NCBI RefSeq assembly: GCF_022539315.1
Contig: NC_066314.1
Location: forward strand, 47,367,180 to 47,431,179
Origin: Serinus canaria
Lineage: Eukaryota; Chordata; Aves; Passeriformes; Fringillidae
Direction of reading: 5' to 3'
DNA: 64,000 bases
How positions within the stretch are numbered: position 1 is the stretch's first letter; each line of letters opens with the position of its first letter. A program made the translations under genes and the position numbers. The notes below the pieces were generated by a model, which had not been told where the DNA came from, did no database searches, and saw only the letters and a list, made by a program, of their open reading frames with translations. This document shows positions 52,300 to 63,331 of this stretch, piece after piece.

Positions 52300-52620
52300 A
52301 TTAGTTCGCCTTCTAGCATTGGGCCAGAAACCACACCACTCGCATCCTCTGGCACTGGGCCAGAATCTCCACTGCTGTCAACTTCTGGTATTGAACCAGG
52401 ATTCAACATCAGCTTCTCCCTCTGGCATTGGGCCAGAATCTGCACCACCATCTTCCTCTGGTATTAGACCAAGATTCAACACTGCTACCTTCCTCTGGCA
52501 TTAGACCAATTCTTCAACCTCTGGTATTAGACCAAGATTCAACACCGCTGTCTTCCTCTGGTATTAGACCGAGATTCACCTTCTCCCTCTCACCTTCTAG
52601 CATTAGACTAGATTCCAAAT
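52300..52620 (+). repeat. ~36-bp minisatellite, about nine units, ERV copy 1
   Basis: The repeated core is ctctggcattgggccagaat or ctctggtattagaccaagat, followed by a variable tca/cac-rich part. Unit length varies from about 26 to 39 bp, so no one frame is maintained throughout. Confidence 0.8.
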
Positions 52621-53418
52621 GACTCACCCCCTAACTCAGGACAGGAGTCAACCACATCACAAGTTAATTCACCAGGGTATACTGTTACAAAAGGACTAAA
52701 AGACTTAAAATTGACTCTCAGAAGGAAGAGTCAAAAAGACTGAACTGTATGAGGAAATAGATTGGTATCAGAATCATAACAAATCTTAAAGTGTTTTAAA
52801 AAGTTCTGTGCTTGAAAAAAGTTGCAAAAAGTTAGGGCTGTTAATGAGTAATTTCAGTTAAGTTCCCCCAAATTAGGACCAAAGACACCAAGTCAGTCCT
52901 CTACAGAGTACCCTCCCCGGGACAGACCAAATTAGTAAGGACAGACCAAGAGAAGTTTAACCAGAGGAATGAGTAAAAAGGACTCTAAAGGGCTGGAAAA
53001 ACCCCAAGAGGCAAGGCCGGGTGGGCAGGCTGTGTAAGATGACCCATACCAGACTCCTGGGAAGGGTAGTAATGATGGCTTTTATTCCTAGTAGTGCTCA
53101 GGGGAGCCCAAGAAAGCCATGCAGTAAATGCTACCAACTCCTCTAGGAGGAAGAAATAAGTTCCTTGTCCAGAGTCCACAACAACTTTAACCCTGATTCT
53201 GTTAACCTCTCCCAACTGGTCTTTTTGTCAAAAAGATGAGAAAATGTATTGGCCCAAAATACCACCACTTTAAGCAGACACTCCTGGGAGGATGCCCTGT
53301 AGGAGAAGCCTAGTTGCACTTTGAACGTGATGCTACTGAAGCAAGCCTAGTAAACTCTATGCTCATAATTTGAAAATTGCAAGTTGATGCGAGCTTAAGT
53401 TAAAGCTTGATCAAAGAA

Positions 53419-53432
53419 AAACAGGGGGGAAC
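53419..53432 (+). other. Polypurine tract before LTR 2
   Basis: A purine-rich run ending aggggggaac directly precedes LTR 2, the position of the plus-strand primer. Confidence 0.7.
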
Positions 53433-54114
53433 TGTTATGAACAAGAAAAGGGTTACCCATTTTTTTTTTCCAAAAGTAGAATTACAAGTTTAACCAGTTC
53501 TGGCGAGGAGTGCTTTTGTTAGCTGCTTGTTGTAATCACCTGTTAAGTATCAGGTCGTTAGCCATCTATAGTTGAGAATTCACTCTATTGTATCAGCATC
53601 ACCCTGCTTGTGGCCAGGTGGGAGGATGGCATACCCCCAGACGGTGGAGGGGAGGGAACCAGGAGTTGATATGCAGATAAGTTTAAAGCCAAAATGCAAT
53701 GGGGCAAGCCCCTATTCCAAACGCAATTAATAAACCCCTAAACCAGCCAGCCAATATAGAATTCAGAGATCAAAGTGGTCTCCGGACATCAGGGGTGAGG
53801 TGAGAAGCCAGCAGAGACTCTGAAAACCTTAATGGCCCATCACCACAACTTAAGAAAATGTTGGTTAGAGCCAAGACCCGAGACTGCCAACTCAAAATTG
53901 GGATCCTGGGGGTGTATACCCCTGCCTGCTCTCGTGAGGCCGGACCCCCAGCTCTGTCCCCTGGTGGACAAAGCTGCATTTGCCTCCTCCTCTGAGTCAC
54001 TCCAGGGAGCTGCGACAGTGAACCCGCGGATCCGTCGGGCTTCCCAGCCTCGAGCTGATCACTTTTAATAAAGGCATCAAAAAGGGAGAAATATCTCCTG
54101 CCCTGTTTATTTCA
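53433..54114 (+). repeat. LTR 2 of the ERV array (shared central LTR)
   Basis: It is 682 bp, TG...CA, with AATAAA at 54067-54072. It shares several variants with LTR 3 and not with LTR 1, for example cagccagcc, atatgcagataag and ctctcgtg. No target duplication lies on either side, as expected for an LTR made by recombination. Confidence 0.92.
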
Positions 54115-54116
54115 GC

Positions 54117-54134
54117 TGGGGACTCATCCGGGAT
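54117..54134 (+). other. Primer-binding site, tRNA-Pro type, copy 2
   Basis: It is the same as copy 1 except for one G-to-A change (gactcatccggg), consistent with CpG decay. Confidence 0.78.
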
Positions 54135-54537
54135 TGCCATGCCTGAAGAGGACACCAAGACTGGGACGGCCGCCCACCCTAAGACCTCCGGGACAGCTGG
54201 CCATCAAGACCAAAGAAGATCAGCTCAAGATCAGTGACACCGAGGAGCGCCGGATTGGTGAGAAAATACCGGCGGCGGGAGTCGGGGCGAGTGAGTGGTG
54301 TGTGAATGAGACGAAGACTGGCTAGTTCCAGATCTTCGAAGTGAGTGGGACCTCCCAGTACCGCGGTTTTGGACTCCCGCAAGGGGGCCAGCCGGGAACG
54401 GAAGGAAGCGTTTGGAATTAGTGTGAGTGAGAGCCTCCGAAGGGGGAGTCAGGGCCCCCCCACTCCGGGCGTGCGGAGGAATTTTGGGTGAGTGGCACGC
54501 ACAGGTCTCAGTGAAGGAGGTTGGGGTTTCTTTTAAG

Positions 54538-54735
54538 TCCTGACGAAGGAAGTCAGGCAGATTGTAAGTCTCGAGAAAGATTCGAGCAAGCTCAAAGCCC
54601 TGCAGGCAAACTTAAGTCCTGACAAAGGAAGTCCGGCCTCAGCGAAGGAGGCCAGGTTTTAAGTCCTGATTCATAGAGAAATCAGGCAGTTGTTTTTCCT
54701 GACGAAGGAGGTCAGGTAAAATCCTGAGCTTCAGG
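54538..54735 (+). other. Leader hairpin array, ERV copy 2
   Basis: This is the counterpart of the 49036-49221 array. One stem is weakened (gtccgg for gtcagg), while another is better paired than in copy 1 (cctgacgaaggaggtcagg). About 13 extra bases occur near 54587 relative to copy 1. Confidence 0.65.
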
Positions 54736-55144
54736 CAAATTTAGAGGCTGTAACTCCTCAAATAAGTACCTTCTGGTGGATTTCTCTTCAAGAAGAGGCA
54801 CCTTTGTGAGTTTTTGTATTGAGACCTGAAAAATGAGAAGATGGAATAGCAAGAAGACAGGCAAGAGGCTGAGGAATATACTTCCCCATAGTCCTTTAGG
54901 GGAACTGTTAGAGAGATGAGATTCTATAGAGGCCACGAAAGGATTAGATCAGGTTAAGATGATCCATTACTGTGTAGAAGTCTGGCCAGAATTAGAAGTG
55001 CAGGGAGGATAGCCTTGGTGTGAGACAAGGGACAAGTGGATGTGTCAGCAACTGAGTCAATATCTGACAGCTCGGGAAGACACCGATCCTGAGCAATTAT
55101 TGTATGTAGCTTGTTAGTTAAAAAATGCTATTAGAGATGAGGGT

Positions 55145-56659
55145 GTGCAAATTTGTAAAGCGCAGAGGAAGAAAGAGGGGAATGAAGAAGGAGATGTTGG
55201 AATTAGTAAAAGATGGGACCCCCTAGATTATTTGCCTTCTGATGCCCCTCCACCTTATAATCCTCTTCCTCTGGCACCTCAAAGGGCAGATCCGGCTGCT
55301 ATCTCATTACCACCTCCTGTAATTCCTTCTTCTACCCCTTTGGCTTCCCCTACGGCAGACCCAGTATCTCCCATGGTAACCACTCCCTCACCACCCCCTT
55401 CAGCTCCCTCAGTTCCTTCTGCACCACAAGTGCCTACTCCACCTGCTGCATTCTCCACCTCTTCTCAAGCTCTGATTAATATGCACTCAGGCTCTGCTCC
55501 CCCTGCATATGCTGCCCCTTTACCTCCTCCTAGCTGAGACACAAATGCCTCCTTGTCTGGTAAACTGTTGTCACCGAATACACCTGGTAACCTGCAGAGA
55601 GTTCAGGGGAATCCTGATGTCTCTCAGATTAGTAGTTCAGTGTCTGAGAATGGGCCATACTGCAATACCCGATCTAAGACCTCCAAGGTAGAGAGACTTT
55701 TTCCCCTCAGAGATGTTCCTATGGGAGGGTCAGCAAGAGGTTTTGGCTTTGTGAACGCTCCTCTAACTGCTTCTGAGGTGAGAGGATTCAAGGAAGAGTT
55801 AAGACATTTAGTTGAGGACCCAGTGGGCATAGCTAACCAAGTGGATCAATTCTTAGGTCCAAATATCTACACTTGGGGGGAGATGAATTCCATTCTGAAT
55901 ATATTATTCTCCCCAGAAGAAGTCCAGATGATTAGGGTGGCTGGCATAAAAATTTGGGAGAAAGATAACCGTCCGAGACCCCAGGTGCCATCAGGAGAAC
56001 AGAAATTGCCACTAACAGATCCCAACTGGAACCCTAATCAGGAGGAGGGGAGGAAGGCCATGATAGAATATAAGTCTTTGATAATTCGAGGAATCAAAGA
56101 GTCGGTTCCCAAAGGAACTAATACCAAATTGGCATTTGAGAGTGCTCAAGAGAAAGATGAAACTCCTGCTACTTGGCTTAATCGCCTAAAGCGGAATTTC
56201 CAGTTGTATTCCAAAATAGACCCAGACACCACAGAAAGTCAAGTGTTACTGAAGGTCCAATTTGTTACCAAATCTTAGCCTGATATACGAAGAAAACTAG
56301 AAAAGATTGAAGACTGGCAAGAGAAGGACATTAATGAGTTACTGAGAGAAGCATTAAAGGTGTATTTAAAGAAAGATAAAGAAAGAACAAAGGCCAAAGC
56401 CAAGATCATAGTTGCGGTAGTTAGAGAAAGTGTAGAAGCAAACTGCTCTATCCCACGATCCAAAGGTCCACCACCAAGAAGAGGCAAGGATTGGGCAGTA
56501 CTGTCAAGTGCAAGCGGAATAGAGAGACCTCAAATCAAGTGTTGCTATTATTGCGGAGAGATAAGTCACATAAGGAAGTTTTGCAGAAAGCTCAGTACTG
56601 ATGAGGCAATAGCCAGGGAACAAGATGACTTAGGGAGGATTCTTAGGGGTGATTATTAA
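55145..56659 (+). pseudogene. Defective gag remnant, ERV copy 2
   Basis: Here the PPPY-containing part, the capsid-like part and the CCHC zinc-knuckle part lie in one reading frame. Only two in-frame stops interrupt it, at 55535-55537 (TGA) and 56276-56278 (TAG). The same two stops are present in copy 1, so they predate the duplication. This copy lacks the 13-bp insertion of copy 1. Neither stop sits at the gag-pol junction, so normal retroviral readthrough does not explain them. No pol follows. Confidence 0.82.
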
Positions 56660-56980
56660 AGGTGTCAAGAGCTCTATATTTTAGGGGACCCCATGCAACA
56701 TCTAGAGGAGCCCTTAGTATACTTTAAGAGACCCCCTAAATGAAAGATTTAAATTTGTGGTAGATACAAAAGCACATTAAGCCTGTCTTAAAAATGTAGC
56801 AGAAGATATAGTGCAATGCACGAAGACATCTAGGGTTAGACAAAACAGCTGGGTGAAGAGATATCCAATAGCACCAAGATTAGGCAGTAACACCTAAATT
56901 TGTAGTAAGTGATGTGAGATCAAAAGGTACCTTATTGTTTTCTTGTAGTGTGTGTGAGAGTGAAGTCACACAAAGTCGGC

Positions 56981-57171
56981 CTCAACTTCCTGGGCGGGTG
57001 GGAAGTGAGGGACAATGGAAAGAGTGCATGACCCACAATCCAAGTTTTAGTCCCCGGGCAGGTGAGAGCTTTAGCCAAAAGGTGTGTGTGACCTGCAAAT
57101 CAAGCTATGGTCCCTGTGTAGGTGGGGGCTTTAGCCGAAGGGGTGTGTATAGCCTGCAGAGATGCACTACG
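56981..57171 (+). repeat. Three tandem ~62-bp units, ERV copy 2
   Basis: This is the near-identical counterpart of the 51480-51670 repeats in copy 1. Confidence 0.62.
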
Positions 57172-57789
57172 TGTCTTGAGAGTGTGAAGGAATGTGAGAA
57201 AGTGAATGAGAAATTGAGTGAATGTAAATGAATGAAAGTACGAGTAATGTGGATTGTGCACATCTCCTGAGAGGGAAGCGTATTGTGTTGAAAAGTAGTG
57301 TGTGAAAAAGTTTGTTATGAGTGTGAGTGATTAAAAAGGTAGTTATTAAGCTGTTAGTGAAACTGAGAAACAGAGGCAAAAGATGAGTAGATAAGATCTT
57401 GAAAATAGAACAGAAAACTAGTAAGTAAACAAAAAAGAAAAAAAAAAAAGAAAAAAAAAAAAAAAAGAGAAAAAAGAGAAAAAAGCATACCAGAAGAGAA
57501 CTCCCAAAACACTATCTTGGAGTTAAGTTAGTTAAACAGAGATAAATATGGCTCCTTGCAAATTACAGAGTATGAAAAAGTTGAGAGAAATATGCAAGCT
57601 ATAGAAAAAAAAGAGAAATTAACCAATTATACATAACATTAACCCAAGAAATTTGAGTTTTAAAGAAATCATTAATGCCTATACTTGCAAGCCCCTTTCA
57701 AGTACTCCTCATGGCTAATTCAACTGTACAGACCAGAAGAAAGACTTAGACCCACTACCCCAGATCCCGAACCACTCTCCCTTCCTGGC

Positions 57790-58110
57790 ATTAGTTCGCC
57801 TTCTAGCATTGGGCCAGAAACCACACCACTCGCATCCTCTGGCATTGGGCCAGAATCTCCACTGCTGTCAACTTCTGGTATTGAACCAGGATTCAACATC
57901 AGCTTCTCCCTCTGGCATTGGGCCAGAATCTGCACCACCATCTTCCTCTGGTATTAGACCAAGATTCAACACTGCTACCTTCCTCTGGCATTAGACCAAT
58001 TCTTCAACCTCTGGTATTAGACCAAGATTCAACACCGCTGTCTTCCTCTGGTATTAGACCGAGATTCACCTTCTCCCTCTCACCTTCTAGCATTAGACTA
58101 GATTCCAAAT
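57790..58110 (+). repeat. ~36-bp minisatellite, ERV copy 2
   Basis: This is the near-identical counterpart of 52300-52620. Unit number appears unchanged between copies, so it was not expanding after the duplication. Confidence 0.78.
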
Positions 58111-58906
58111 GACTCACCCCCTAACTCAGGACAGGAGTCAACCACATCACAAGTTAATTCACCAGGGTATACTGTTACAAAAGGACTAAAAGACTTAAAA
58201 TTGACTCTCAGAAGGAAGAGTCAAAAAGACTGAACTGTATGAGGAAATAGATTGGTATCAGAATCATAACAAATCTTAAAGTGTTTTAAAAAGTTCTGTG
58301 CTTGAAAAAAGTTGCAAAAAGTTAGGGCTGTTAATGAGTAATTTCAGTTAAGTTCCCCCAAATTAGGACCAAAGACACCAAGTCAGTCCTCTACAGAGTA
58401 CCCTCCCCGGGACAGACCAAATTAGTAAGGACAGACCAAGAGAAGTTTAACCAGAGGAATGAGTAAAAAGGACTCTAAAGGGCTGGAAAAACCCCAAGAG
58501 GCAAGGCCGGGTGGGCAGGCTGTGTAAGATGACCCATACCAGACTCCTGGGAAGGGTAGTAATGATGGCTTTTATTCCTAGTAGTGCTCAGGGGAGCCCA
58601 AGAAAGCCATGCAGTAAATGCTACCAACTCCTCTAGGAGGAAGAAATAAGTTCCTTGTCCAGAGTCCACAACAACTTTAACCCTGATTCTGTTAACCTCT
58701 CCCAACTGGTCTTTTTGTCAAAAAGATGAGAAAATGTATTGGCCCAAAATACCACCACTTTAAGCAGACACTCCTGGGAGGATGCCCTGTAGGAGAAGCC
58801 TAGTTGCACTTTGAACGTGATGCTACTGAAGCAAGCCTAGTAAACTCTATGCTCATAATTTGAAAATTGCAAGTTGATGCGAGCTTAAGTTAAAGCTCGA
58901 TCAAAG

Positions 58907-58922
58907 AAAAAGAGGGGGGAAC
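58907..58922 (+). other. Polypurine tract before LTR 3
   Basis: aaaaagaggggggaac precedes LTR 3. It differs from the copy before LTR 2 by a single C-to-G change. Confidence 0.7.
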
Positions 58923-59604
58923 TGTTATGAACAAGAAAAGGGTTACCCATTTTTTTTTTCCAAAAGTAGAATTACAAGTTTAACCAGTTCTGGCGAGGAG
59001 TGCTTTTGTTAGCTGCTTGTTGTAATCACCTGTTAAGTATCAGGTCGTTAGCCATCTATAGTTGAGAATTCACTCTATTGTATCAGCATCACCCTGCTTG
59101 TGGCCAGGTGGGAGGATGGCATCCCCCCAGACGGTGGAGGGGAGGGAACCAGGAGTTGATATGCAGATAAGTTTAAAGCCAAAATGCAATGGGGCAAGCC
59201 CCTATTCCAAACGCAATTAATAAACCCCTAAACCAGCCAGCCAATATAGAATTCAGAGATCAAAGTGGTCTCCGGACATCAGGAGTGAGGTGAGAAGCCA
59301 GCAGAGACTCTGAAAACCTTAATGGCTCATCACCACAACTTAAGAAAATGTTGGTTAGAGCCAAGACCCGAGACTGCCAACTCAAAATCGGGATCCTGGG
59401 GGTGTATACCCCTGCCTGCTCTCGTGAGGCCGGACCCCCAGCTCTGTCCCCTGGTGGACAAAGCTGCATTTGCCTCCTCCTCTGAGTCACTCCAGGGAGC
59501 TGCGACAGTGAACCCGCGGATCTGTCGGGCTTCCCAGCCTTGAGCTGATCACTTTTAATAAAGGCATCAAAAAGGGAGAAATATCTCCTGCCCTGTGTAT
59601 TTTA
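58923..59604 (+). repeat. LTR 3 of the ERV array
   Basis: It is 682 bp, with AATAAA at 59557-59562. The expected CA terminus is mutated (ends gtgtatttta), but the following atacc matches the 5' flank, which fixes the border. Confidence 0.88.
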
Positions 59605-59609
59605 ATACC

Positions 59610-61490
59610 CATGGAGTCCTCCTCATCATTCCTTCGTCAGGGGTGCCCTGCTTTTCTGATAACATTTTAACGGGAAATTGGTGTAAGATGGTCTCCTCTG
59701 GTCTGACTTCCATGTTGTTGGGATCCCAGCAGATTCGGGAGACACATGTAGGGAATCTGCCTCTGGAAAACAAGGGCAGGCCTGAAAGTTTTCCAGCACA
59801 CTGGGACAAGGAGCCCTTTGTAGAGACCCCTACACTCAGAGAGATCTCTTTGCTGCTGCTCACACATTTACCCCTTTCCCAGCCACAGGGAGGGATGCAG
59901 GGGCCCAGGCCCTTCCTGGATCCACAGCTCAGAGAAAAAGCCATGAAGAACCTGTGAAAACTGAGCTACACCTTGTGTCTAACAGGAAGAGCAAAACAGT
60001 AAGAAAGAGGAAGGGAGAGGAACATCCCGACCTTTAAACCCTTCCTTTCCCGCAACACCATGACTCATGCCCTCTAATCAGCCTCCCACAGACTTAACAT
60101 GGAAAGGTGGAAGCCTGCAGAGGGAAGGGAGCTTCACTGTAGGAATGTCTGAGCAGGCCTGGAATTCTTTGCCTGCACAAAAGAGGACTTCAGGGATCAC
60201 AGCTGGAAGAGAGGGTGGGTGGCAGCTACACATGCACTCTTCAGCTTCAGTTGCAAGAGCTAGGCTGATGGAAGCAAAACAAACAGGAGGATGCAGAAGA
60301 AGCAGACAGAGGAGGTACTGCCTGAAGGAATCGTGGCTGCACAAACAGCACTAAGGTTGGTGGGGTGTCTGGAAGCCACCTCCACAGGGGTACTTGCAGG
60401 CTGGAAGCAGGATACTGGCTAGGTGGCCCTCTAGTCCAGAACCACTTGGGCTGCTCTTAAAGTCAAATGAATTTGCTTAAACAAACATTGCCTGTTGGTT
60501 TTGCAACAGCAAAACAAAATCACATATTACCCACCCCATTGCCTCAGTTTGATCAAGTACCTCAACAGCTGCAGAAAGGCAGCACAAAAAGGGATGTATT
60601 TTGTGTACCTTCTTTTGCAGCACTGCAGCCGTGTGCCACCCTGGAGCTGGATCAAGCACCAGTGCACAACCAAGCAGGGGCCTGGCATCACCCCTGGTAT
60701 GGCTTTAGGCTCACAAAGACTTCCTGAGAGGCAATCAGTGCTGTGGGAGCCTCTGCCTGTATGGCTGTGAGCAGCTGAATCAGCTGCAAAGGTCTCCTCT
60801 GCGTTTGTCCCCAGCCCTCCCTGGCAGTTCCCGCACTGTTGAAGTCCAGGAGCTTCCCCGTGGATCTCCTGGAATGCGCTTGGGCCGCCAGCTCCACAGG
60901 AACGCGATGGGTGCTGCAGCAGGCACGGCAAAGCCCCAGGGCTACTGCGGCTCGGATACCGTGCTGGGGAAAGGGCGAAGGGGAACAGCGGGCAGGCGAA
61001 GGGGTCACAAGCGAGCCTCGTGACAGAGCTGCGGGAGGGAGCAAAGCTGCGCTCTGGAGAAGCTGTGGCTGTGACAGGCAAAAAGGGCGTTCTGAGGGAG
61101 GCCCGGCAGCACCGGGGCCCGCAGCGACACCCAGAGCGGCAGTCGTGCCGGACAGGGCAGGTCCCGGGAGCTCAGCGCTGCCCGAGCTGCGCAAGGCACC
61201 ATTTCCCTTTCACTCTTAGCTTGATTTTAAACGGTGTAATTGCTCCCTCAGAAGAGCAGAAAAGGAATTGCTTCCTGCAGACACATGAAGTATTTAATAC
61301 GCAGGGTTGGTGATTTATTTTTAAACCTCGTGATGACCCATGGGGCACCTCAGCGAACAGAGCAACAAGAGAAAAGAACAGGTTCGGGCATTCCTGTTGT
61401 TTGAGCCGGTTGGAATTTGTTTCGGAGGCGCCCCCGTGAGGCCCTGCCGCTGTGCCGCCTCGCGGGCCGCCGGCGGAGCGCCCCGGAACC
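59610..61490. other. Intergenic between the ERV and the U12 gene
   Basis: No gene is recognised. GC content rises from about 60.8 kb as the sequence approaches the RNU12/POLDIP3 CpG island. The long frames here are on both strands and are unconvincing. Confidence 0.5.
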
Positions 61491-61525
61491 GGCAGTTCTG
61501 TTCTTGGCACGAGCACCACGGAGGT

Positions 61526-61674
61526 CGGGCAGATCACAGCACCCGGGCATCCCGCGAAGTAAGCGGGGCACCCAGGGGCGACCTGTACCCGCGCAAAAAT
61601 TCCTCTCACATTCGGAGTGAGGACCCGGGCGTCACCCCGGGTCGTTATTTTCCTTACTCATAAGTTTAAGGCAT
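61526..61674 (-). ncRNA. RNU12: U12 spliceosomal snRNA
   Basis: On the minus strand the sequence begins ATGCCTTAAACTTATGAGTA and continues with AGGAAAATAACG, the region that pairs with the branch site of U12-type introns. It then has GC-rich stem-loops, an Sm-type site (GAATTTTTG) and a 3' stem-loop ending GATCTGCCCG. The length of 149 nt fits the roughly 150-nt vertebrate U12. Stem-loop sequences differ from human with pairing apparently kept, so it looks like a functional gene and not a retro-copy. It acts in the minor spliceosome in the nucleus. The promoter elements listed nearby fit RNA polymerase II snRNA genes. Confidence 0.93.
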
Positions 61675-61714
61675 GACCAAATCATCGCCGCGCCGCTGTG
61701 ACACTGCTCCGCAG

Positions 61715-61735
61715 TAACTCCATAGGTCAGGGCGA
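61715..61735 (-). promoter_or_regulatory. Proximal sequence element (PSE)-like, U12 gene
   Basis: The region 41-61 bases upstream of the U12 start reads tcgccctgacctatggagt on the gene strand. This is the usual PSE position and resembles the CNCC..TGAC core of vertebrate PSEs. No TATA box is visible between it and the start, as expected for a Pol II snRNA gene. Confidence 0.5.
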
Positions 61736-61858
61736 GCGCCGTACAAAGTAGGCTCTAGCTGGCCTACAGTGTCCTCAACACTGCGCTCGGCCCCTGTCCC
61801 CTTTCGCGCCATGGAACCGCTGCCGCGGGCCGAACCGCGCCGGGACGTGCCGCGCCGT

Positions 61859-61899
61859 ATGCAAATGAGAGGCCCGGCGGCCGCAGGGAATTGTGGGGC
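61859..61899 (-). promoter_or_regulatory. Distal sequence element: octamer plus ZNF143-like site
   Basis: The octamer atgcaaat is at 61859-61866, and gggaattgtgggg, resembling the ZNF143 (SBS) motif, is at 61886-61899. They lie about 185-225 bases upstream of U12, the normal DSE distance, and 130-170 bases upstream of the POLDIP3 ATG, so they may serve both genes. Confidence 0.65.
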
Positions 61900-62027
61900 G
61901 GCCCGTCGCAGCGGGCGGAGCCCGGGCGGGGCCCGCCGTACTTCTGGGGGTGGGGCGAGGAGCGGAAGTCGTATGGTGTCATCTCCGGGACTCGCTCGCT
62001 GCGTCTCATCGTTGGGGCCGCGGCAAG

Positions 62028-62086
62028 ATGGCGGACCTGTCTCTGGACGAGCTCATACGGAAACGCGGTGTGACGGTGAAGGGGAG
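62028..62086 (+). CDS. POLDIP3: POLDIP3 (SKAR) first coding exon, partial gene
   Basis: The ATG at 62028 opens a 19-codon exon reading MADLSLDELIRKRGVTVKG. It ends with AG before a GTGAGC donor, so an Arg codon is split. The peptide closely matches the N-terminus of POLDIP3/SKAR, an RRM protein of the mRNA export (TREX) and exon-junction machinery that links S6K1 signalling to translation of spliced mRNA. The RRM and other exons lie beyond the right edge. The divergent neighbour RNU12 supports the identity, as the two genes are also neighbours in human. Confidence 0.88.
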
Positions 62087-63295
62087 GTGAGCGGTTGGGA
62101 TGGCGACGCAGCGCCTCGGCCCGGTTGCCCCCGGCCGCTCTTCGAGTGTCCCTTCGGGTGGCTCCGCACCCGGGGCTGCGGGCCTCAGCTGTCTCGGCGC
62201 GGCCCAGCCCTGCTCCCGCCCTCGCGTTCCCATTGGCTGAGCCGTGGGCCTGCTGGACCGCGCTGCCATGCGATTGGCGGCGGCGGCCGTCACTCAGGGC
62301 CGGGGCGGGGGTCGGGCCCCCATCTCGGCCCCTGTGCCTGCCGCTGCCCCGGTGGGGCAGGAGCGTTCAGCGGCCCATCACCTCTCGGTATTTTCGGGAT
62401 GCCTGGCGCCGTTCCTTGTCTCACTGAACCCTCCGACTGGCCCTGTCCCCGCTGCCTCCTGCTTGTCCCCGCCGACTAGCCCAGCGCTGCTCCCTGGAAC
62501 GGGGTGGGCGCCCCTGAACCCCGTCGGTTCCCGGGCCGCACGTGTTATCCAGACAGTGCCCCGCGGTGCCCGGTGCTCCCGGGCGCGGCTCGGTGCATTG
62601 TGGGAGAGCCGTGGGAGGGCTGCTGGTGCTCGGGGAGCCGTAACCGACCGGGGCCGCCGGGCACTCGCGCGGGCGAGGCTGCCGGGGCTTGGGCCGCAGC
62701 GCTGCCCGGGCCTCGGAAGGTGCCGTCCCTCTGGCCTAGTTGGTGGTGCCCCGGCTGGTTGTTTGAAGTGGCTGAGAGGACGTGGAGCATGTTGCAGATC
62801 GGAGCTGCAAGGTCAGGTTATTTCTTTGCATGGCAGATGACTCCAGCGTAGGCTGGGCCATTTACTGCCACAGTTGGCAGTTCTTACCTGGGTTCTCCTT
62901 CGATAGATTTTCATTTTCGCTTTTGCCGTAGTCTCTTAATGCTTCTGAAGAACTTGTCCCCCATCTCTGTTAGCTCAGTGTGCTCTTGCTTTGTTGGTTT
63001 TTTCCCTTCTGTTTTTTTTTTTTAAGCTATTAGTTTTCTATTTTGACCCTGAATGTGTATACACTCACATGTCTAGAATAATATTCTGAAGTTACCTGCT
63101 AACATATACTACCAAAACATTCAAACATATTTAAATCCTAGTCTAGACAAAGCCTTGGCTTTGCACTTTCATTCATGTTATCTTGCATATTTGGAAGAGT
63201 CTTAGGCTGCTTACTATCTTACTATGCCCCAAGTACCTCCTTTATCCCTTTTCAAATCCCTCCTTAACTCTCATTTCTTTCAGGAATTCTTCCTG

Positions 63296-63331
<36 letters not shown>

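Larger units (their letters stand above)
47929..59604 (+). mobile_element. Tandem gammaretrovirus-like ERV array (LTR-int-LTR-int-LTR)
   Basis: Three LTRs of about 682 bp enclose two almost identical internal regions, 48612-53432 and 54115-58922. The whole array is flanked by one 5-bp direct repeat, atacc, at 47924-47928 and 59605-59609. The internal regions carry a tRNA-Pro-type primer site, a leader, a disrupted gag and a polypurine tract, but no recognisable pol or env. A shared flanking duplication and near-identical units point to one integration followed by LTR-LTR recombination. The element cannot encode its own reverse transcriptase or envelope. Confidence 0.93.
61400..62760. promoter_or_regulatory. 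CpG island and bidirectional RNU12/POLDIP3 promoter
   Basis: This is very GC-rich sequence with dense CG dinucleotides, in contrast with the rest of the window. An aagatggcgg YY1-type motif overlaps the POLDIP3 start codon at 62025-62034. Reverse CCAAT (attgg) elements occur near 62231 and 62272. Confidence 0.75.

Noticed and set aside
51160..53430. Retroviral pol or env
   Set aside because: No reverse transcriptase, integrase or envelope-like motif is visible in any frame. The stretch is repeats and stop-rich sequence.
61769..62479. 236-codon open frame across the RNU12/POLDIP3 island
   Set aside because: It is a GC-rich frame that overlaps promoter elements and runs through the POLDIP3 exon in another frame. 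Stop codons are simply rare in CpG islands.
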